Assembly (NCBI RefSeq): GCF_029433115.1
Contig: NZ_JARNTV010000003.1
Location: forward strand, 62,001 to 126,000
Direction: 5' to 3'
DNA length: 64,000 nucleotides
Source of the DNA: Sphingomonas sp. AOB5
Lineage (GTDB): Bacteria > Pseudomonadota > Alphaproteobacteria > Sphingomonadales > Sphingomonadaceae
Made by a program: the position numbers and the translations under genes. A model generated the notes under the pieces. That model was not told where the DNA came from. It did not search any database and saw only the letters and a program-made list of their open reading frames with translations. How positions within the stretch are numbered: position 1 is the first letter of the stretch; the number at the start of each line of letters is the position of its first letter. Shown here one piece after another: positions 55,851 through 62,642 of the stretch.

Positions 55851-55953
55851 CGCGACGAGCGGCGCCCGCCGCGCGGCCAATGGTGCGGCGCGGCATTGAA
55901 AGCATTAACCATTCGATCCTATTCTTGCCTCGGAATTTGCCGGGGTGGGTCAA

Positions 55954-56178
55954 ATGACCGAGTTCTTTGTGTTTATTTACGGCGTGCTGGCGATGTTTGT
56001 CGTCATGACGATGCGTCGCAACCAGAAGCTGCAGCGGCCTTCGTCGCAGATGCTGACCATGGCCGGATGGGGCCTTTTCTCGCTTTCATCGACATTGGCG
56101 GTGCTGCTGGGCGGAGTCGCGCTGGCGATTGCGATGGGGATGCAGATCCCTCTCGGCAATTTCGAGGCGCTGCTCTAA
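55954..56178 (+). CDS. Small two-helix membrane protein
   Basis: Protein of 74 residues with two membrane helices (FFVFIYGVLAMFVVMTM at about 4-20 and MLTMAGWGLFSLSSTLAVLLGGVALAIAMG at about 33-62) joined by a basic loop (RRNQKLQRPSSQ). A GTG at 55945 could also start translation. TTAACCAT at 55905-55912 lies upstream, as before the preceding membrane gene. Function unknown; it is followed after 11 bases by the carbonic anhydrase gene. Confidence 0.65.
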   Translation: MTEFFVFIYGVLAMFVVMTMRRNQKLQRPSSQMLTMAGWGLFSLSSTLAVLLGGVALAIAMGMQIPLGNFEALL

Positions 56179-56189
56179 AACCCGGCATT

Positions 56190-56714
56190 ATGCCGCTTTA
56201 CGAAATCGCCGGGCAACGCCCGACCATGGCCGACACCGCCTGGGCAGCCCCCAGCGCGGACCTGATCGGCGACGTCCATCTGGCCGACCAGGCAAGCGTC
56301 TGGTTCGGAGCCGTGATCCGCGCGGACAATACCGCGATCAAGGTCGGCGCGCGCAGCAATATCCAGGAAGGGGCAATGCTCCACTCGGATCCCGGCACGC
56401 CCTGTACCGTTGGCGACGACGTGACCGTGGGTCACCATGCGATCCTGCACGGCTGCACCGTGGGCGACCGCACGCTGATCGGTATGGGCGCGACGATCCT
56501 CAATCGCGCGGTGATCGGCGCGGATTGCATCGTCGGCGCAGGCGCGCTGGTGACCGAAGGCAAGGAATTCCCCGCCGGCTATCTGATCGTCGGCAGCCCG
56601 GCCAAGGCGATCCGCCCGCTGGACGATACGACCAAGGCGTTCCTGAAGGTCTCGGCCGCAAGCTATGTCCACAAAGCGGAAGAGTTCGCCAAGGGCCTGA
56701 AGCGCGTCGACTGA
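56190..56714 (+). CDS. Gamma carbonic anhydrase family protein
   Basis: Left-handed beta-helix protein of the gamma carbonic anhydrase/YrdA group, 174 residues. Hexapeptide repeats run from about 22 to 130 (ADLIGDVHLADQASVWFGAVIRADNTAIKVGARSNIQEGAMLH). The metal-binding histidines are His65, His82 and His87 (VTVGHHAILHGC), and the proton-shuttle glutamate region is reduced as in the YrdA type. No ribosome site is obvious before ATG 56190, 11 bases from the upstream stop, so translation may be coupled. Trimeric, zinc or iron dependent; true carbonic anhydrase activity is not certain for this subgroup. Confidence 0.9.
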   Translation: MPLYEIAGQRPTMADTAWAAPSADLIGDVHLADQASVWFGAVIRADNTAIKVGARSNIQEGAMLHSDPGTPCTVGDDVTVGHHAILHGCTVGDRTLIGMGATILNRAVIGADCIVGAGALVTEGKEFPAGYLIVGSPAKAIRPLDDTTKAFLKVSAASYVHKAEEFAKGLKRVD

Positions 56715-56719
56715 CGGCC

Positions 56720-56995
56720 CTATAGCGTCAGCATCACCCAATCGGCGAGATAGTAGAGCGTCGAGAACGCCGCGACGATCGTCGTCGCAACCCGGCTGCG
56801 CAGCGCGACCAGCACGAGCACGAGTACAAGCGGCATCGCCGGAAGCGTGAACTGGCCAAGATACTGGCCGAAGGTCGCGTCCCCCGTATCCACATCGACT
56901 CGCACGAAGTTCGAGATTGCCGTCGCCAGCAGCAGCACGAACGCGCTGGCGCACATGATTGCCGCTTCGTTCGAGAATGTTCGAATCGCCCGCAT
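56720..56995 (-). CDS. Small multi-helix membrane protein
   Basis: Unrecognised 91-residue protein with three hydrophobic stretches (AIMCASAFVLLLATAISNFV, MPLVLVLVLVALRS, and TTIVAAFSTLYYLADWVML). ATG 56995 has a GGGGGG run five bases upstream; the frame is open to 57091 without hydrophobic or family sequence. A 13-base inverted repeat lies in its untranslated leader (57007-57043). No function can be assigned. It is convergent with the carbonic anhydrase gene. Confidence 0.65.
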   Translation of the reverse strand: MRAIRTFSNEAAIMCASAFVLLLATAISNFVRVDVDTGDATFGQYLGQFTLPAMPLVLVLVLVALRSRVATTIVAAFSTLYYLADWVMLTL

Positions 56996-57006
56996 CAGAT
57001 CCCCCC

Positions 57007-57043
57007 GGATTATGTTCTGACTGAAACAAATCAGACATAATCC
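57007..57043. promoter_or_regulatory. 13-base inverted repeat before the small membrane gene
   Basis: Arms GGATTATGTTCTGA and TCAGACATAATCC pair over 13 bases with one bulged T, around a 10-base loop. It lies 11 bases upstream of the ATG at 56995 on the minus strand, where it could be an operator or an mRNA leader hairpin. Confidence 0.5.
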
Positions 57044-57150
57044 GTCCGGGCACCTAGGGGAAATCCCATATCCGCTGTGCCATCGAGACACGCGGATTGC
57101 CTTCCCTTACGTCAACTGGACAGCCATTCCGGTTGCGCTATGAAACCGGC

Positions 57151-58092
57151 ATGGCTCTTCCCGCGATCTTCGACAACCTGCGGCTTCCCGTCATCGGCTC
57201 GCCGCTTTTCATCATCTCGGTGCCCGAGCTGGTCATCGCCCAGTGCAAGGCGGGGATCGTCGGATCCTTTCCCGCGCTGAACGCACGGCCGCAAAGCCAG
57301 CTCGACGAATGGCTGCACCAGATCACCGAAGAGCTGGCAGCGTGGGACGCCGCCAATCCCGACACGCCCGCCGCGCCCTATGCGGTCAACCAGATCGTCC
57401 ACAAGTCGAACGTCCGGCTCGAGGAAGACGTCGCCACCTGTGCCAAGTGGAAGGTACCGATCGTCATCACCTCGCTCGGCGCACGGCCCGAACTGAACGA
57501 CGCGGTGCACAGCTGGGGCGGCATCACCCTGCACGACGTGATCGACGACAAGTTCGCGCACAAGGCGATCGAGAAGGGCGCCGACGGTCTGATCCTGGTC
57601 GCCACGGGCGCCGGCGGCCATGCAGGCCGGCTCAACCCCTTCCCGTTCGTCCAGGAAGTTCGCGAATGGTTCGACGGGCCGGTGATCCTGTCCGGTGCGA
57701 TCTCGACCGGCCGTTCGATCCTCGCCTCGCAGGTGCTGGGCGCCGATCTCGCCTATATCGGCTCGGCCTTCATCGCCACGAAGGAAGCCAATGCAGTCGA
57801 TCCCTACAAGCAGGGCATCTGCGACGGGCGGGCGGCCGATATCGTCTATTCGAACCTCTTCACCGGGGTGCACGGCAATTATCTGCGCAGTTCGATCGTC
57901 GCGGCGGGTATGGATCCCGACAATCTGCCCGAAGGCGACCTGAGCACGATGAACTTCGGCGGCGCGAAGGCGTGGAAGGAAATCTGGGGTTCGGGCCAGG
58001 GCATCGGCGCGATCAACAGCGTCGAACCGGCCGCAGTGCTGATCGAGCGGCTGAAGGCGGAATATGAGGCGGCGAAGGCAGCGCTAGCCTAA
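57151..58092 (+). CDS. Nitronate monooxygenase (2-nitropropane dioxygenase family)
   Basis: FMN-dependent TIM-barrel oxygenase of 313 residues that oxidises propionate-3-nitronate and other alkyl nitronates. Family marks are LPVIGSPLFIISVPELVIAQCKAGIVGSFPALNARP at the start, then ADGLILVATGAGGHAG and GPVILSGAISTGRSILASQVLGADLAYIGSAFIATKEA. ATG 57151 fits the family start; the frame is open to a TTG at 57097. The gene stands alone on its strand and is followed by a strong inverted repeat. Enoyl-ACP reductase-like FMN proteins are the alternative in this superfamily. Confidence 0.88.
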   Translation: MALPAIFDNLRLPVIGSPLFIISVPELVIAQCKAGIVGSFPALNARPQSQLDEWLHQITEELAAWDAANPDTPAAPYAVNQIVHKSNVRLEEDVATCAKWKVPIVITSLGARPELNDAVHSWGGITLHDVIDDKFAHKAIEKGADGLILVATGAGGHAGRLNPFPFVQEVREWFDGPVILSGAISTGRSILASQVLGADLAYIGSAFIATKEANAVDPYKQGICDGRAADIVYSNLFTGVHGNYLRSSIVAAGMDPDNLPEGDLSTMNFGGAKAWKEIWGSGQGIGAINSVEPAAVLIERLKAEYEAAKAALA

Positions 58093-58097
58093 CCTTC

Positions 58098-58178
58098 CTG
58101 TGCTCCGGCGAAGGCCGGAGCGTTGGAGGCTTGTGGGCTGTCTGTGCGGCCAGCGCTCCTGCCTTCGCCGGAGCACAG
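58098..58178. repeat. Long inverted repeat, probable terminator/dispersed sphingomonad repeat
   Basis: Perfect 18-base arms (CTGTGCTCCGGCGAAGGC at 58098-58115 and its complement at 58161-58178) flank a 45-base loop. The left arm also folds by itself into GCTCCGGC-GAAG-GCCGGAGC (58102-58121). It fills the convergent gap between the nitronate monooxygenase and rcdA genes, so it can act as a bidirectional terminator. Confidence 0.65.
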
Positions 58179-58183
58179 CTCTG

Positions 58184-58648
58184 TCAGAACGCCAGTGCCA
58201 GCCGGTCCATCATCGACTTGGCCGGGCTGGTCACCACCACCGGTTCGTCGTCCAGCGCCGAATCGAGTCGCGCCACGCGGCGATATAGGTCGATGCTGGT
58301 CAGCATGATCTCCTGCGCCTGTTCGGGCATCATATGCAGCACTGCATCCTCGGTCTCCGGCGCGGTTCCCAGCCGGCGCGAGGGCGACAAGGCCTCACGC
58401 GGGGCCAGTTCGCCCGAATCCACCGCGCGCTGGGTCAGCAGCCAGGCGATGATGTGCATCAGCCGGGTCGTCACCTTCAGCGACTCGCACGAAAATGCGA
58501 CGCGGCTGACCGCTTCCATCGAATCGCGATCCTGCCGCCCGATCTCGTCGAAATAGGCGCGTGCCTCATCCGCCAGCAGCATCGCCTCGACATAAAGCGA
58601 GTCGGCAAGCCGCCGGTGAATCCGTGAAGTTGCGATTTCCCCCGTCAT
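58184..58648 (-). CDS. rcdA: DUF1465/RcdA-like cell-cycle adaptor
   Basis: Protein of 154 residues of the DUF1465 family, which includes RcdA, the adaptor that helps ClpXP degrade CtrA and other cell-cycle proteins in Caulobacter. Visible marks are a helical start (IHRRLADSLYVEAMLLADEARAYFDEIGR), the central MEAVSRVAFSCESLKVTTRLMHIIAWLLTQRA and the C-terminal helix with LDSALD. The family is restricted to Alphaproteobacteria. It is transcribed alone on the minus strand. Whether it works in CtrA turnover in this organism is inferred from the family. Confidence 0.85.
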   Translation of the reverse strand: MTGEIATSRIHRRLADSLYVEAMLLADEARAYFDEIGRQDRDSMEAVSRVAFSCESLKVTTRLMHIIAWLLTQRAVDSGELAPREALSPSRRLGTAPETEDAVLHMMPEQAQEIMLTSIDLYRRVARLDSALDDEPVVVTSPAKSMMDRLALAF

Positions 58649-58738
58649 GGGAGTCTTGCTGCCACAGGGCTCATGGTAACTGAATGATTAATATCGCGGT
58701 GTTTCCGTCCCGTTACGGCACCGTGCTTTGTTTTTGTC

Positions 58739-58822
58739 GCGGCGCCGGTCCGCGCGCCCACCCGGCCGCCCAACGGAAGTACATTCTATGGGCGGCCGGG
58801 TGGGGGCGCGGGCCGGCGCCGC
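58739..58822. repeat. Inverted repeat with 34-base arms
   Basis: Left arm 58739-58772 and right arm 58789-58822 are complementary over 34 bases with two mismatches, around a 16-base loop. A second small hairpin CTCGGC/GCCGAG lies at 58824-58839. Together they fill most of the 195-base gap between the rcdA start and the end of the DUF465 gene. On the minus strand it starts 21 bases after the DUF465 stop. No T-run follows. Confidence 0.75.
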
Positions 58823-58843
58823 GCTCGGCGTAAGCCGAGAAAA

Positions 58844-59038
58844 TCACGCGATGATGTCGGGGATCAGCTGGTCTTCGAGCTGGGCGATCTCGTCCTTCAG
58901 CATCAGCTTGCGCTTCTTCATCCGGGCGATCTGGAGCTGGTCGCCGCTCATCGTCAGCAGCGCGTTGATCGCGGCATCGAGATCGCGATGCTCCGACTTC
59001 AATGGCTCGAGCCGGCGCAGAATCTCGCTTTCATCCAT
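58844..59038 (-). CDS. DUF465 (YdcH family) small protein
   Basis: Protein of 64 residues of the DUF465/YdcH family: mostly helical and charged, with the typical pattern LEPLKSEHRDLDAAINAL followed by QLQIARMKKRKLMLKDEIAQLE and the end DIIA. Function unknown. It is divergent from a second DUF465 gene at 59192, with a nested palindrome between them. The ATG at 59038 fits the family start; the longer open frame upstream has no similarity. Confidence 0.82.
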   Translation of the reverse strand: MDESEILRRLEPLKSEHRDLDAAINALLTMSGDQLQIARMKKRKLMLKDEIAQLEDQLIPDIIA

Positions 59039-59080
59039 CCCCTCTTCCTGCCCGAAAGCCACCCTGCTCCGCAACGGCCC

Positions 59081-59129
59081 GTCTCGCGTTTTCGCCGATT
59101 CGGCGAAACTTGCGGAAACCATGCGAGAC
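59081..59129. promoter_or_regulatory. Nested palindrome between divergent DUF465 genes
   Basis: The core TTTCGCCGATTCGGCGAAA (59090-59108) is symmetric over nine bases each side of a central T, and carries GATTC, a GANTC methylation site, at its centre. Outer arms GTCTCGC (59081-59087) and GCGAGAC (59123-59129) enclose it. It lies 43-63 bases from each start codon, in the range of an operator or a leader structure. Confidence 0.55.
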
Positions 59130-59191
59130 AAGCCTTCGGAAAGGTGTTCTACTGATTCTCCGGCCTTGAAAACATGAAGGAGGACGCATCC

Positions 59192-59344
59192 ATGCACACC
59201 GCGCATCTCTCGGCACTCAACGCCAAGCATGCAGTGCTCGACCAGCGAATTACCGCCGAGTCGCAACGCCCCAGGCCGGATGATGTCCTGCTGCGCGAAC
59301 TGAAGCGCCAGAAGCTGCGCGTGAAGGAAGAAATGGGCCGCTAA
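59192..59344 (+). CDS. DUF465-like 50-residue protein
   Basis: A 51-codon frame with AAGGAGG eight bases before the ATG. The peptide (HTAHLSALNAKHAVLDQRIT, then DDVLLRELKRQKLRVKEEMGR) has the two-helix charged pattern of DUF465, in particular the LKRQKLRVKEE end. It is divergent from the other DUF465 gene and followed by a terminator. Function unknown. Confidence 0.8.
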   Translation: MHTAHLSALNAKHAVLDQRITAESQRPRPDDVLLRELKRQKLRVKEEMGR

Positions 59345-59361
59345 ACAAAGCGCGGCTTTTT
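59337..59361 (+). terminator. Rho-independent terminator of the DUF465-like gene
   Basis: Stem GCCGC (59337-59341) and GCGGC (59352-59356), with the stop codon in the loop, followed by five T residues (59357-59361). Confidence 0.65.
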
Positions 59362-59380
59362 CCTGTGCGAAGATCGCAGA

Positions 59381-59399
59381 CCCCGGCCTCGCGCCGGGG
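59381..59399. other. Short GC hairpin
   Basis: Seven-base arms CCCCGGC and GCCGGGG with a five-base loop, downstream of the DUF465-like terminator. Role not known; possibly a second stem of the same terminator region. Confidence 0.4.
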
Positions 59400-59444
59400 C
59401 CCGTGATCGCTCAAACCCGGTAAAACCGGACCAGCAAACGAAAA

Positions 59445-59466
59445 ATGCCGGGTTAAGGCCCGGCAT
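59445..59466 (-). terminator. Terminator of the PilZ gene
   Basis: Perfect eight-base stem ATGCCGGG / CCCGGCAT with a six-base loop. Read on the minus strand it is followed by a T-run (complement of 59441-59445), as expected for the end of the PilZ gene at 59496. Confidence 0.75.
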
Positions 59467-59495
59467 CATTTCCACAGACGAATGAAGTGTCCGCC

Positions 59496-59870
59496 TCAGC
59501 GGCGCGGTAGGATCGGCTTGATATAGCTCGGCGTATGGCCGCCCTTGCCCACCGGCTTACGCGCAGCCATCGGATCGATCTCGCGATCGAACGCCACGCC
59601 CACCCGGCCCTCGGCCGCCCAGGCGATCCGGCCGGTCAGCCAGCCCACACCGCGAACCTCGACCTCGATCGGCGTGCCGCCGGCAATCGGCTCGGCATAT
59701 TCCGCCATCATGCCGCCCGAGGAAAGATTGCGCACGCGCACCGTCGCGTCCGGCTTGCCGGGGATGCGGAACTGCGCGGTCAGCATCAGGCTGTCGCGCG
59801 CACCATTCCGCTGCCCCGTGACATCGTCGGACGGGACTGCATTCTGGGGATCAAACGAAAACTGGTCCAT
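59496..59870 (-). CDS. PilZ domain protein
   Basis: Single-domain PilZ protein of 124 residues. The domain spans about 25-105 with RNGARDSLMLTAQFRI near the start, VRVRNLSSGGMMAEYAEPI and the strand WLTGRIAWAAEGRVGVAFD. PilZ domains bind cyclic di-GMP through an R-x3-R and D/N-x-S-x2-G; here NLSSGG is present, but the arginine motif is only partly kept (QRNGAR), so binding is uncertain. It is followed by a clear terminator and lies alone on the minus strand. Confidence 0.85.
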   Translation of the reverse strand: MDQFSFDPQNAVPSDDVTGQRNGARDSLMLTAQFRIPGKPDATVRVRNLSSGGMMAEYAEPIAGGTPIEVEVRGVGWLTGRIAWAAEGRVGVAFDREIDPMAARKPVGKGGHTPSYIKPILPRR

Positions 59871-59995
59871 TCAGACTGCTCGATCGCGGGTTACCATCGC
59901 GCAGGAATAGAGCAGCAATCCTTCTCCAAAGCGTTAATCCGCCTCCGTAAAGACACAGATTTGGAGCGGTTTTGGTCGATACGGCGCCAGACGCC

Positions 59996-60520
59996 CTACT
60001 TTCCGCCCGAAGCTGCAACCCGCAACACCCGCTCATAAAGCGGCTGCGGATCGCGCGGGAATGTCTCCAGCATGGTGACATCGCTGAACTGCCCGTCCAG
60101 CGGATCGTCATCGAGATTGCGCCAGTCGCCCATCCGGCACGCCAGCCGTTCGACCTCGCGGTCACCCTCAAGCACCAGCACGCCGCCTTGGTCCAGCCGC
60201 ATACGAGCATCGCCGCCCGGTTCGAGATCGAAGACATGATAGACGATGTAGCTGCGCACGCCCGCACGAAAGCGCAGGATCCGCGCCTCGCCAATGGGCA
60301 TGGGCATCGAAGCGTTGGAAAGCGTGCCCGCGGCAGGATCACCGACTACGCGCAGCGCCGGCCCACCGGGCGCGCCGAAGCGATAGACCAGCTCACGCCC
60401 TTCGCGGATCACTTCGACGCGGTTCGCACCGACATCGCATGCGAAGATGATATCGTCCGCAGGACGTGCCGTGACGGACGAAATCGCCAGAAGGATCGAC
60501 AGGCCGGAAACCGCAAGCAT
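59996..60520 (-). CDS. Exported protein of unknown function
   Basis: Unrecognised 174-residue protein with a signal peptide (LAVSGLSILLAISSVTARP). The mature part has one or two cysteines (FACDVGANRVEV, LACRMGDW) that could pair, and a beta-rich look (ILRFRAGVRSYIVYHVFDLE, GGVLVLEGDREVERL). It lies 19 bases downstream of dksA on the same strand, so they may be co-transcribed. No domain family recognised. Confidence 0.65.
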   Translation of the reverse strand: MLAVSGLSILLAISSVTARPADDIIFACDVGANRVEVIREGRELVYRFGAPGGPALRVVGDPAAGTLSNASMPMPIGEARILRFRAGVRSYIVYHVFDLEPGGDARMRLDQGGVLVLEGDREVERLACRMGDWRNLDDDPLDGQFSDVTMLETFPRDPQPLYERVLRVAASGGK

Positions 60521-60539
60521 CGGCCCGTCTCCCCAGCGG

Positions 60540-61004
60540 CTATTCCTCGCGCGAGACCTTCTCGTTGCGCTCGTGACGCTCCTGCGCCTCGACGGTCATC
60601 GTCGCGATCGGACGGGCTTCGAGACGCCCCAGCGAGATCGGCTCGCCGGTGACTTCGCAATAGCCGTACTCGCCATCCTCGATCCGGCGCAGCGCTGCGT
60701 CGATCTTCGAGATCAGCTTGCGCTGGCGATCGCGGGTGCGCAGTTCGATCGACCAGTCGGTCTCGCTCGATGCGCGGTCGGTCAGATCCGCCTCGCGCAG
60801 CGGCTCGCTCTGAAGCTGCGACAGCGTGCCGGCGGATTCGCGATGGATCGCGTCCTTCCAGCCGAGAAGCTTGTCGCGGAAATATTCAAGCTGCCTAGGA
60901 TTCATGAAAGGTTCGTCGGCGCTCGGACGATAACCGTCGCCGTCATTTGCCGCCGGAGGCGGACCTTTCTCAGGATCTTCGGACCGTTCCAAAACCGAAG
61001 CCAT
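60540..61004 (-). CDS. dksA: DksA family RNA polymerase-binding regulator (single-cysteine type)
   Basis: DksA-type regulator of 154 residues that binds the secondary channel of RNA polymerase and, with ppGpp, adjusts rRNA and amino-acid promoters. The long coiled-coil region runs from about 45 to 105 (PRQLEYFRDKLLGWKDAIHRES, IDAALRRIEDGEYGYCEVTG). The zinc site is degenerate: CEVT replaces CxxC, and the second pair is lost (TMTVEAQERHE), leaving one cysteine, as common in Alphaproteobacterial DksA. ATG 61004 is chosen; the frame upstream lacks homology. Confidence 0.9.
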   Translation of the reverse strand: MASVLERSEDPEKGPPPAANDGDGYRPSADEPFMNPRQLEYFRDKLLGWKDAIHRESAGTLSQLQSEPLREADLTDRASSETDWSIELRTRDRQRKLISKIDAALRRIEDGEYGYCEVTGEPISLGRLEARPIATMTVEAQERHERNEKVSREE

Positions 61005-61429
61005 ACCCCTAACTCTCCAACACCGGTTCCCCAGTGGCACGCCGCTGGAGACCGCCTTCTGCCCGCAGGCCCTATACTTACGCGCGAAGCCATCCACAAG
61101 GCGTGGAATCACCTAAAATCATGCGCAAACGTCCCATATCTCGGGGGAAATTACGCGTTGCTGAACCATGGCCGGCCATGTTTCGCTGAAGAAATTAACC
61201 AGCCCTGTTAATAAATCGCTAATGAATAGCGGCGAGATTTGTACCGAACTCGGACATTAACCACTGGTTCTGGTTTCCGGCCCGTCAATTTCTGTCAAGT
61301 TGATGGTAAACGGCGGTTAATCGAGTTGCACTTAATATTTTGTTCTGCACTTTTGCTGCATGAGCGGCGTGCAAGCTGCTGGCGGTATCGTCGAAACCTG
61401 CACGCTGGCAACGGGAAGAGTGGGACATC
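61005..61429. other. 425-base intergenic region, A/T-enriched
   Basis: No gene is supported. It includes the dksA promoter on the left and a long, relatively A/T-rich leader for the Ser-rich protein on the right. A perfect 14-base palindrome CATGGCCGGCCATG is at 61167-61180, and TTAA words occur at about 61187, 61197, 61257, 61317 and 61333. Confidence 0.5.
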
Positions 61430-62578
61430 ATGTCGGTTCGCATGGCCTTGGCAAAACTCTGCGCTTGCGCTTGCGGCGGCGCCCTGGTGGGCGGCGGCGC
61501 GGTGCATGTCGCCGAAACCTCCCGGACGCAGCGCGTGTACACGCAGCAGACCACCGGTGCGAAGAAGAAGACGACCGTGCGCCGCACCGTCGTCCGTCGC
61601 CCGGTCAAGCGCGTCGTTCGTCGTACCGTTACGCAGACCCAGGCGCAGTGCCCACCCGCAGTCGTGACCGTCACCAGCCAGGGCGCGCCGATTCCGCTGC
61701 CCCCGCCCTTGTACGGTTCGAGCGGCGAGATCCCGATCGTGTCGTCCAGCTCGAGCGGCTCCAGCAGCTCGTCGGGTGTGGTCGGCGGTTCGAGCGGCGG
61801 CGGCTTCATCGGCGGGTTCTTCGCCGGCGGCTTCTTCGGCAGCTCGGGCGGCAGCGGCTCGTCCGGTTCGGGCAGCAGCGGCATCAACATCGATATTTCA
61901 TCGACCAGCACGTCGAGCGGCCAGGTGTCGACTTCGACCGGTGGCGTCTCGACCTCGACCGGCGGCGTTTCCACTTCGTCGGGTGTCTCGACCTCGTCGG
62001 GTAACGTCTCGACCTCGAGCGGCGTTTCGTCGTCCACGTCGAGCGGCAGCGTCAGCAGCACCTCGTCGACCGGTGGTTCGTCCACCTCGACCGGCGGTTC
62101 CTCGACCAGCACCTCCACCGGCGGTTCGTCGACTTCGACGTCCACGGGCGGGTCCAGCTCGTCCAACAGCTCGTCGACCGGCGGCTCATCCACCTCGACC
62201 TCGTCGGGCGTGTCGACCTCGTCGTCCAACTCGAGCGGCGTTTCGACTTCCTCGTCCAACTCCTCCTCGACTTCGGGTTCGACCAGCTCGTCCAACTCGT
62301 CTTCGACCTCCAGCTCGTCCAACGGCTCGTCGAGCTACGGATCGAGCAGCAAGGGTTCGAGCGGCTGGAGCAATTCCTCGGGCTGGCACGGTTCGAGCGG
62401 CTGGAGCAGCAACGGCCATGGCTCGTCGAGCCGCGGCGGTTCGTCGGGTGGTTCCTCGGGCGGTCCCTCGCCGGTGCCCGCACCGCCGATGATCCTGCTC
62501 TTCGGCGGCGCTGCCGCGGCGCTGGTCGCCCGCAAGCGCCTGGCGAAGAAGAAGGCCGAAAAGACCGACGGCGAATAA
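61430..62578 (+). CDS. Ser/Thr/Gly-rich surface protein with PEP-CTERM-like C-terminus
   Basis: Low-complexity exported protein of 382 residues. A short hydrophobic start (LAKLCACACGGALVGGGAV) is followed by a basic stretch (KKKTTVRRTVVRRPVKRVVRRT, about 46-67), then about 240 residues made almost only of Ser, Thr, Gly and Asn in short repeats (STSTGGVSTSTGG and variants). The tail VPAPPMILLFGGAAAALVARKR resembles a PEP-CTERM-type sorting signal: a proline motif, one helix and a basic end. Such proteins are processed by exosortase and may be glycosylated surface or biofilm proteins. No exosortase gene is seen in the window. A terminator hairpin follows. Confidence 0.75.
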   Translation: MSVRMALAKLCACACGGALVGGGAVHVAETSRTQRVYTQQTTGAKKKTTVRRTVVRRPVKRVVRRTVTQTQAQCPPAVVTVTSQGAPIPLPPPLYGSSGEIPIVSSSSSGSSSSSGVVGGSSGGGFIGGFFAGGFFGSSGGSGSSGSGSSGINIDISSTSTSSGQVSTSTGGVSTSTGGVSTSSGVSTSSGNVSTSSGVSSSTSSGSVSSTSSTGGSSTSTGGSSTSTSTGGSSTSTSTGGSSSSNSSSTGGSSTSTSSGVSTSSSNSSGVSTSSSNSSSTSGSTSSSNSSSTSSSSNGSSSYGSSSKGSSGWSNSSGWHGSSGWSSNGHGSSSRGGSSGGSSGGPSPVPAPPMILLFGGAAAALVARKRLAKKKAEKTDGE

Positions 62579-62601
62579 GCCCGCCTCGAGGCCAAGCGAA
62601 A

Positions 62602-62632
62602 ACCCCATCCGCGCCCTGGGCACGGATGGGGT
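62602..62632. terminator. Bidirectional terminator hairpin
   Basis: Perfect 10-base stem ACCCCATCCG / CGGATGGGGT with an 11-base loop, followed by CTTTCGTT on the plus strand and TTTTCG on the minus strand, between two convergent genes. Confidence 0.8.
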
Positions 62633-62642
62633 CTTTCGTTGG

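Noticed and set aside
58739..58822. Insertion sequence or MITE as explanation of the 34-base arms
   Set aside because: I saw no transposase and could not identify target-site duplications, so it is listed only as an inverted repeat.
61187..61340. CtrA box TTAA-N7-TTAA in the Ser-rich gene leader
   Set aside because: The TTAA words present are spaced 9 or more bases apart and do not fit N7 spacing.
61285..62322. An acidic 345-codon frame (Glu/Asp/Val/Pro repeats) antisense to the Ser-rich gene
   Set aside because: The repeats are the reverse complement of TCG/AGC/ACC/GGC codons; the plus-strand frame has a start, ribosomal context, sorting-like tail and terminator.
61430..62578. Possible CRISPR or satellite DNA in the Ser-rich region
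   Set aside because: The repeats are short, irregular and in codon phase, with no constant repeat-spacer pattern.
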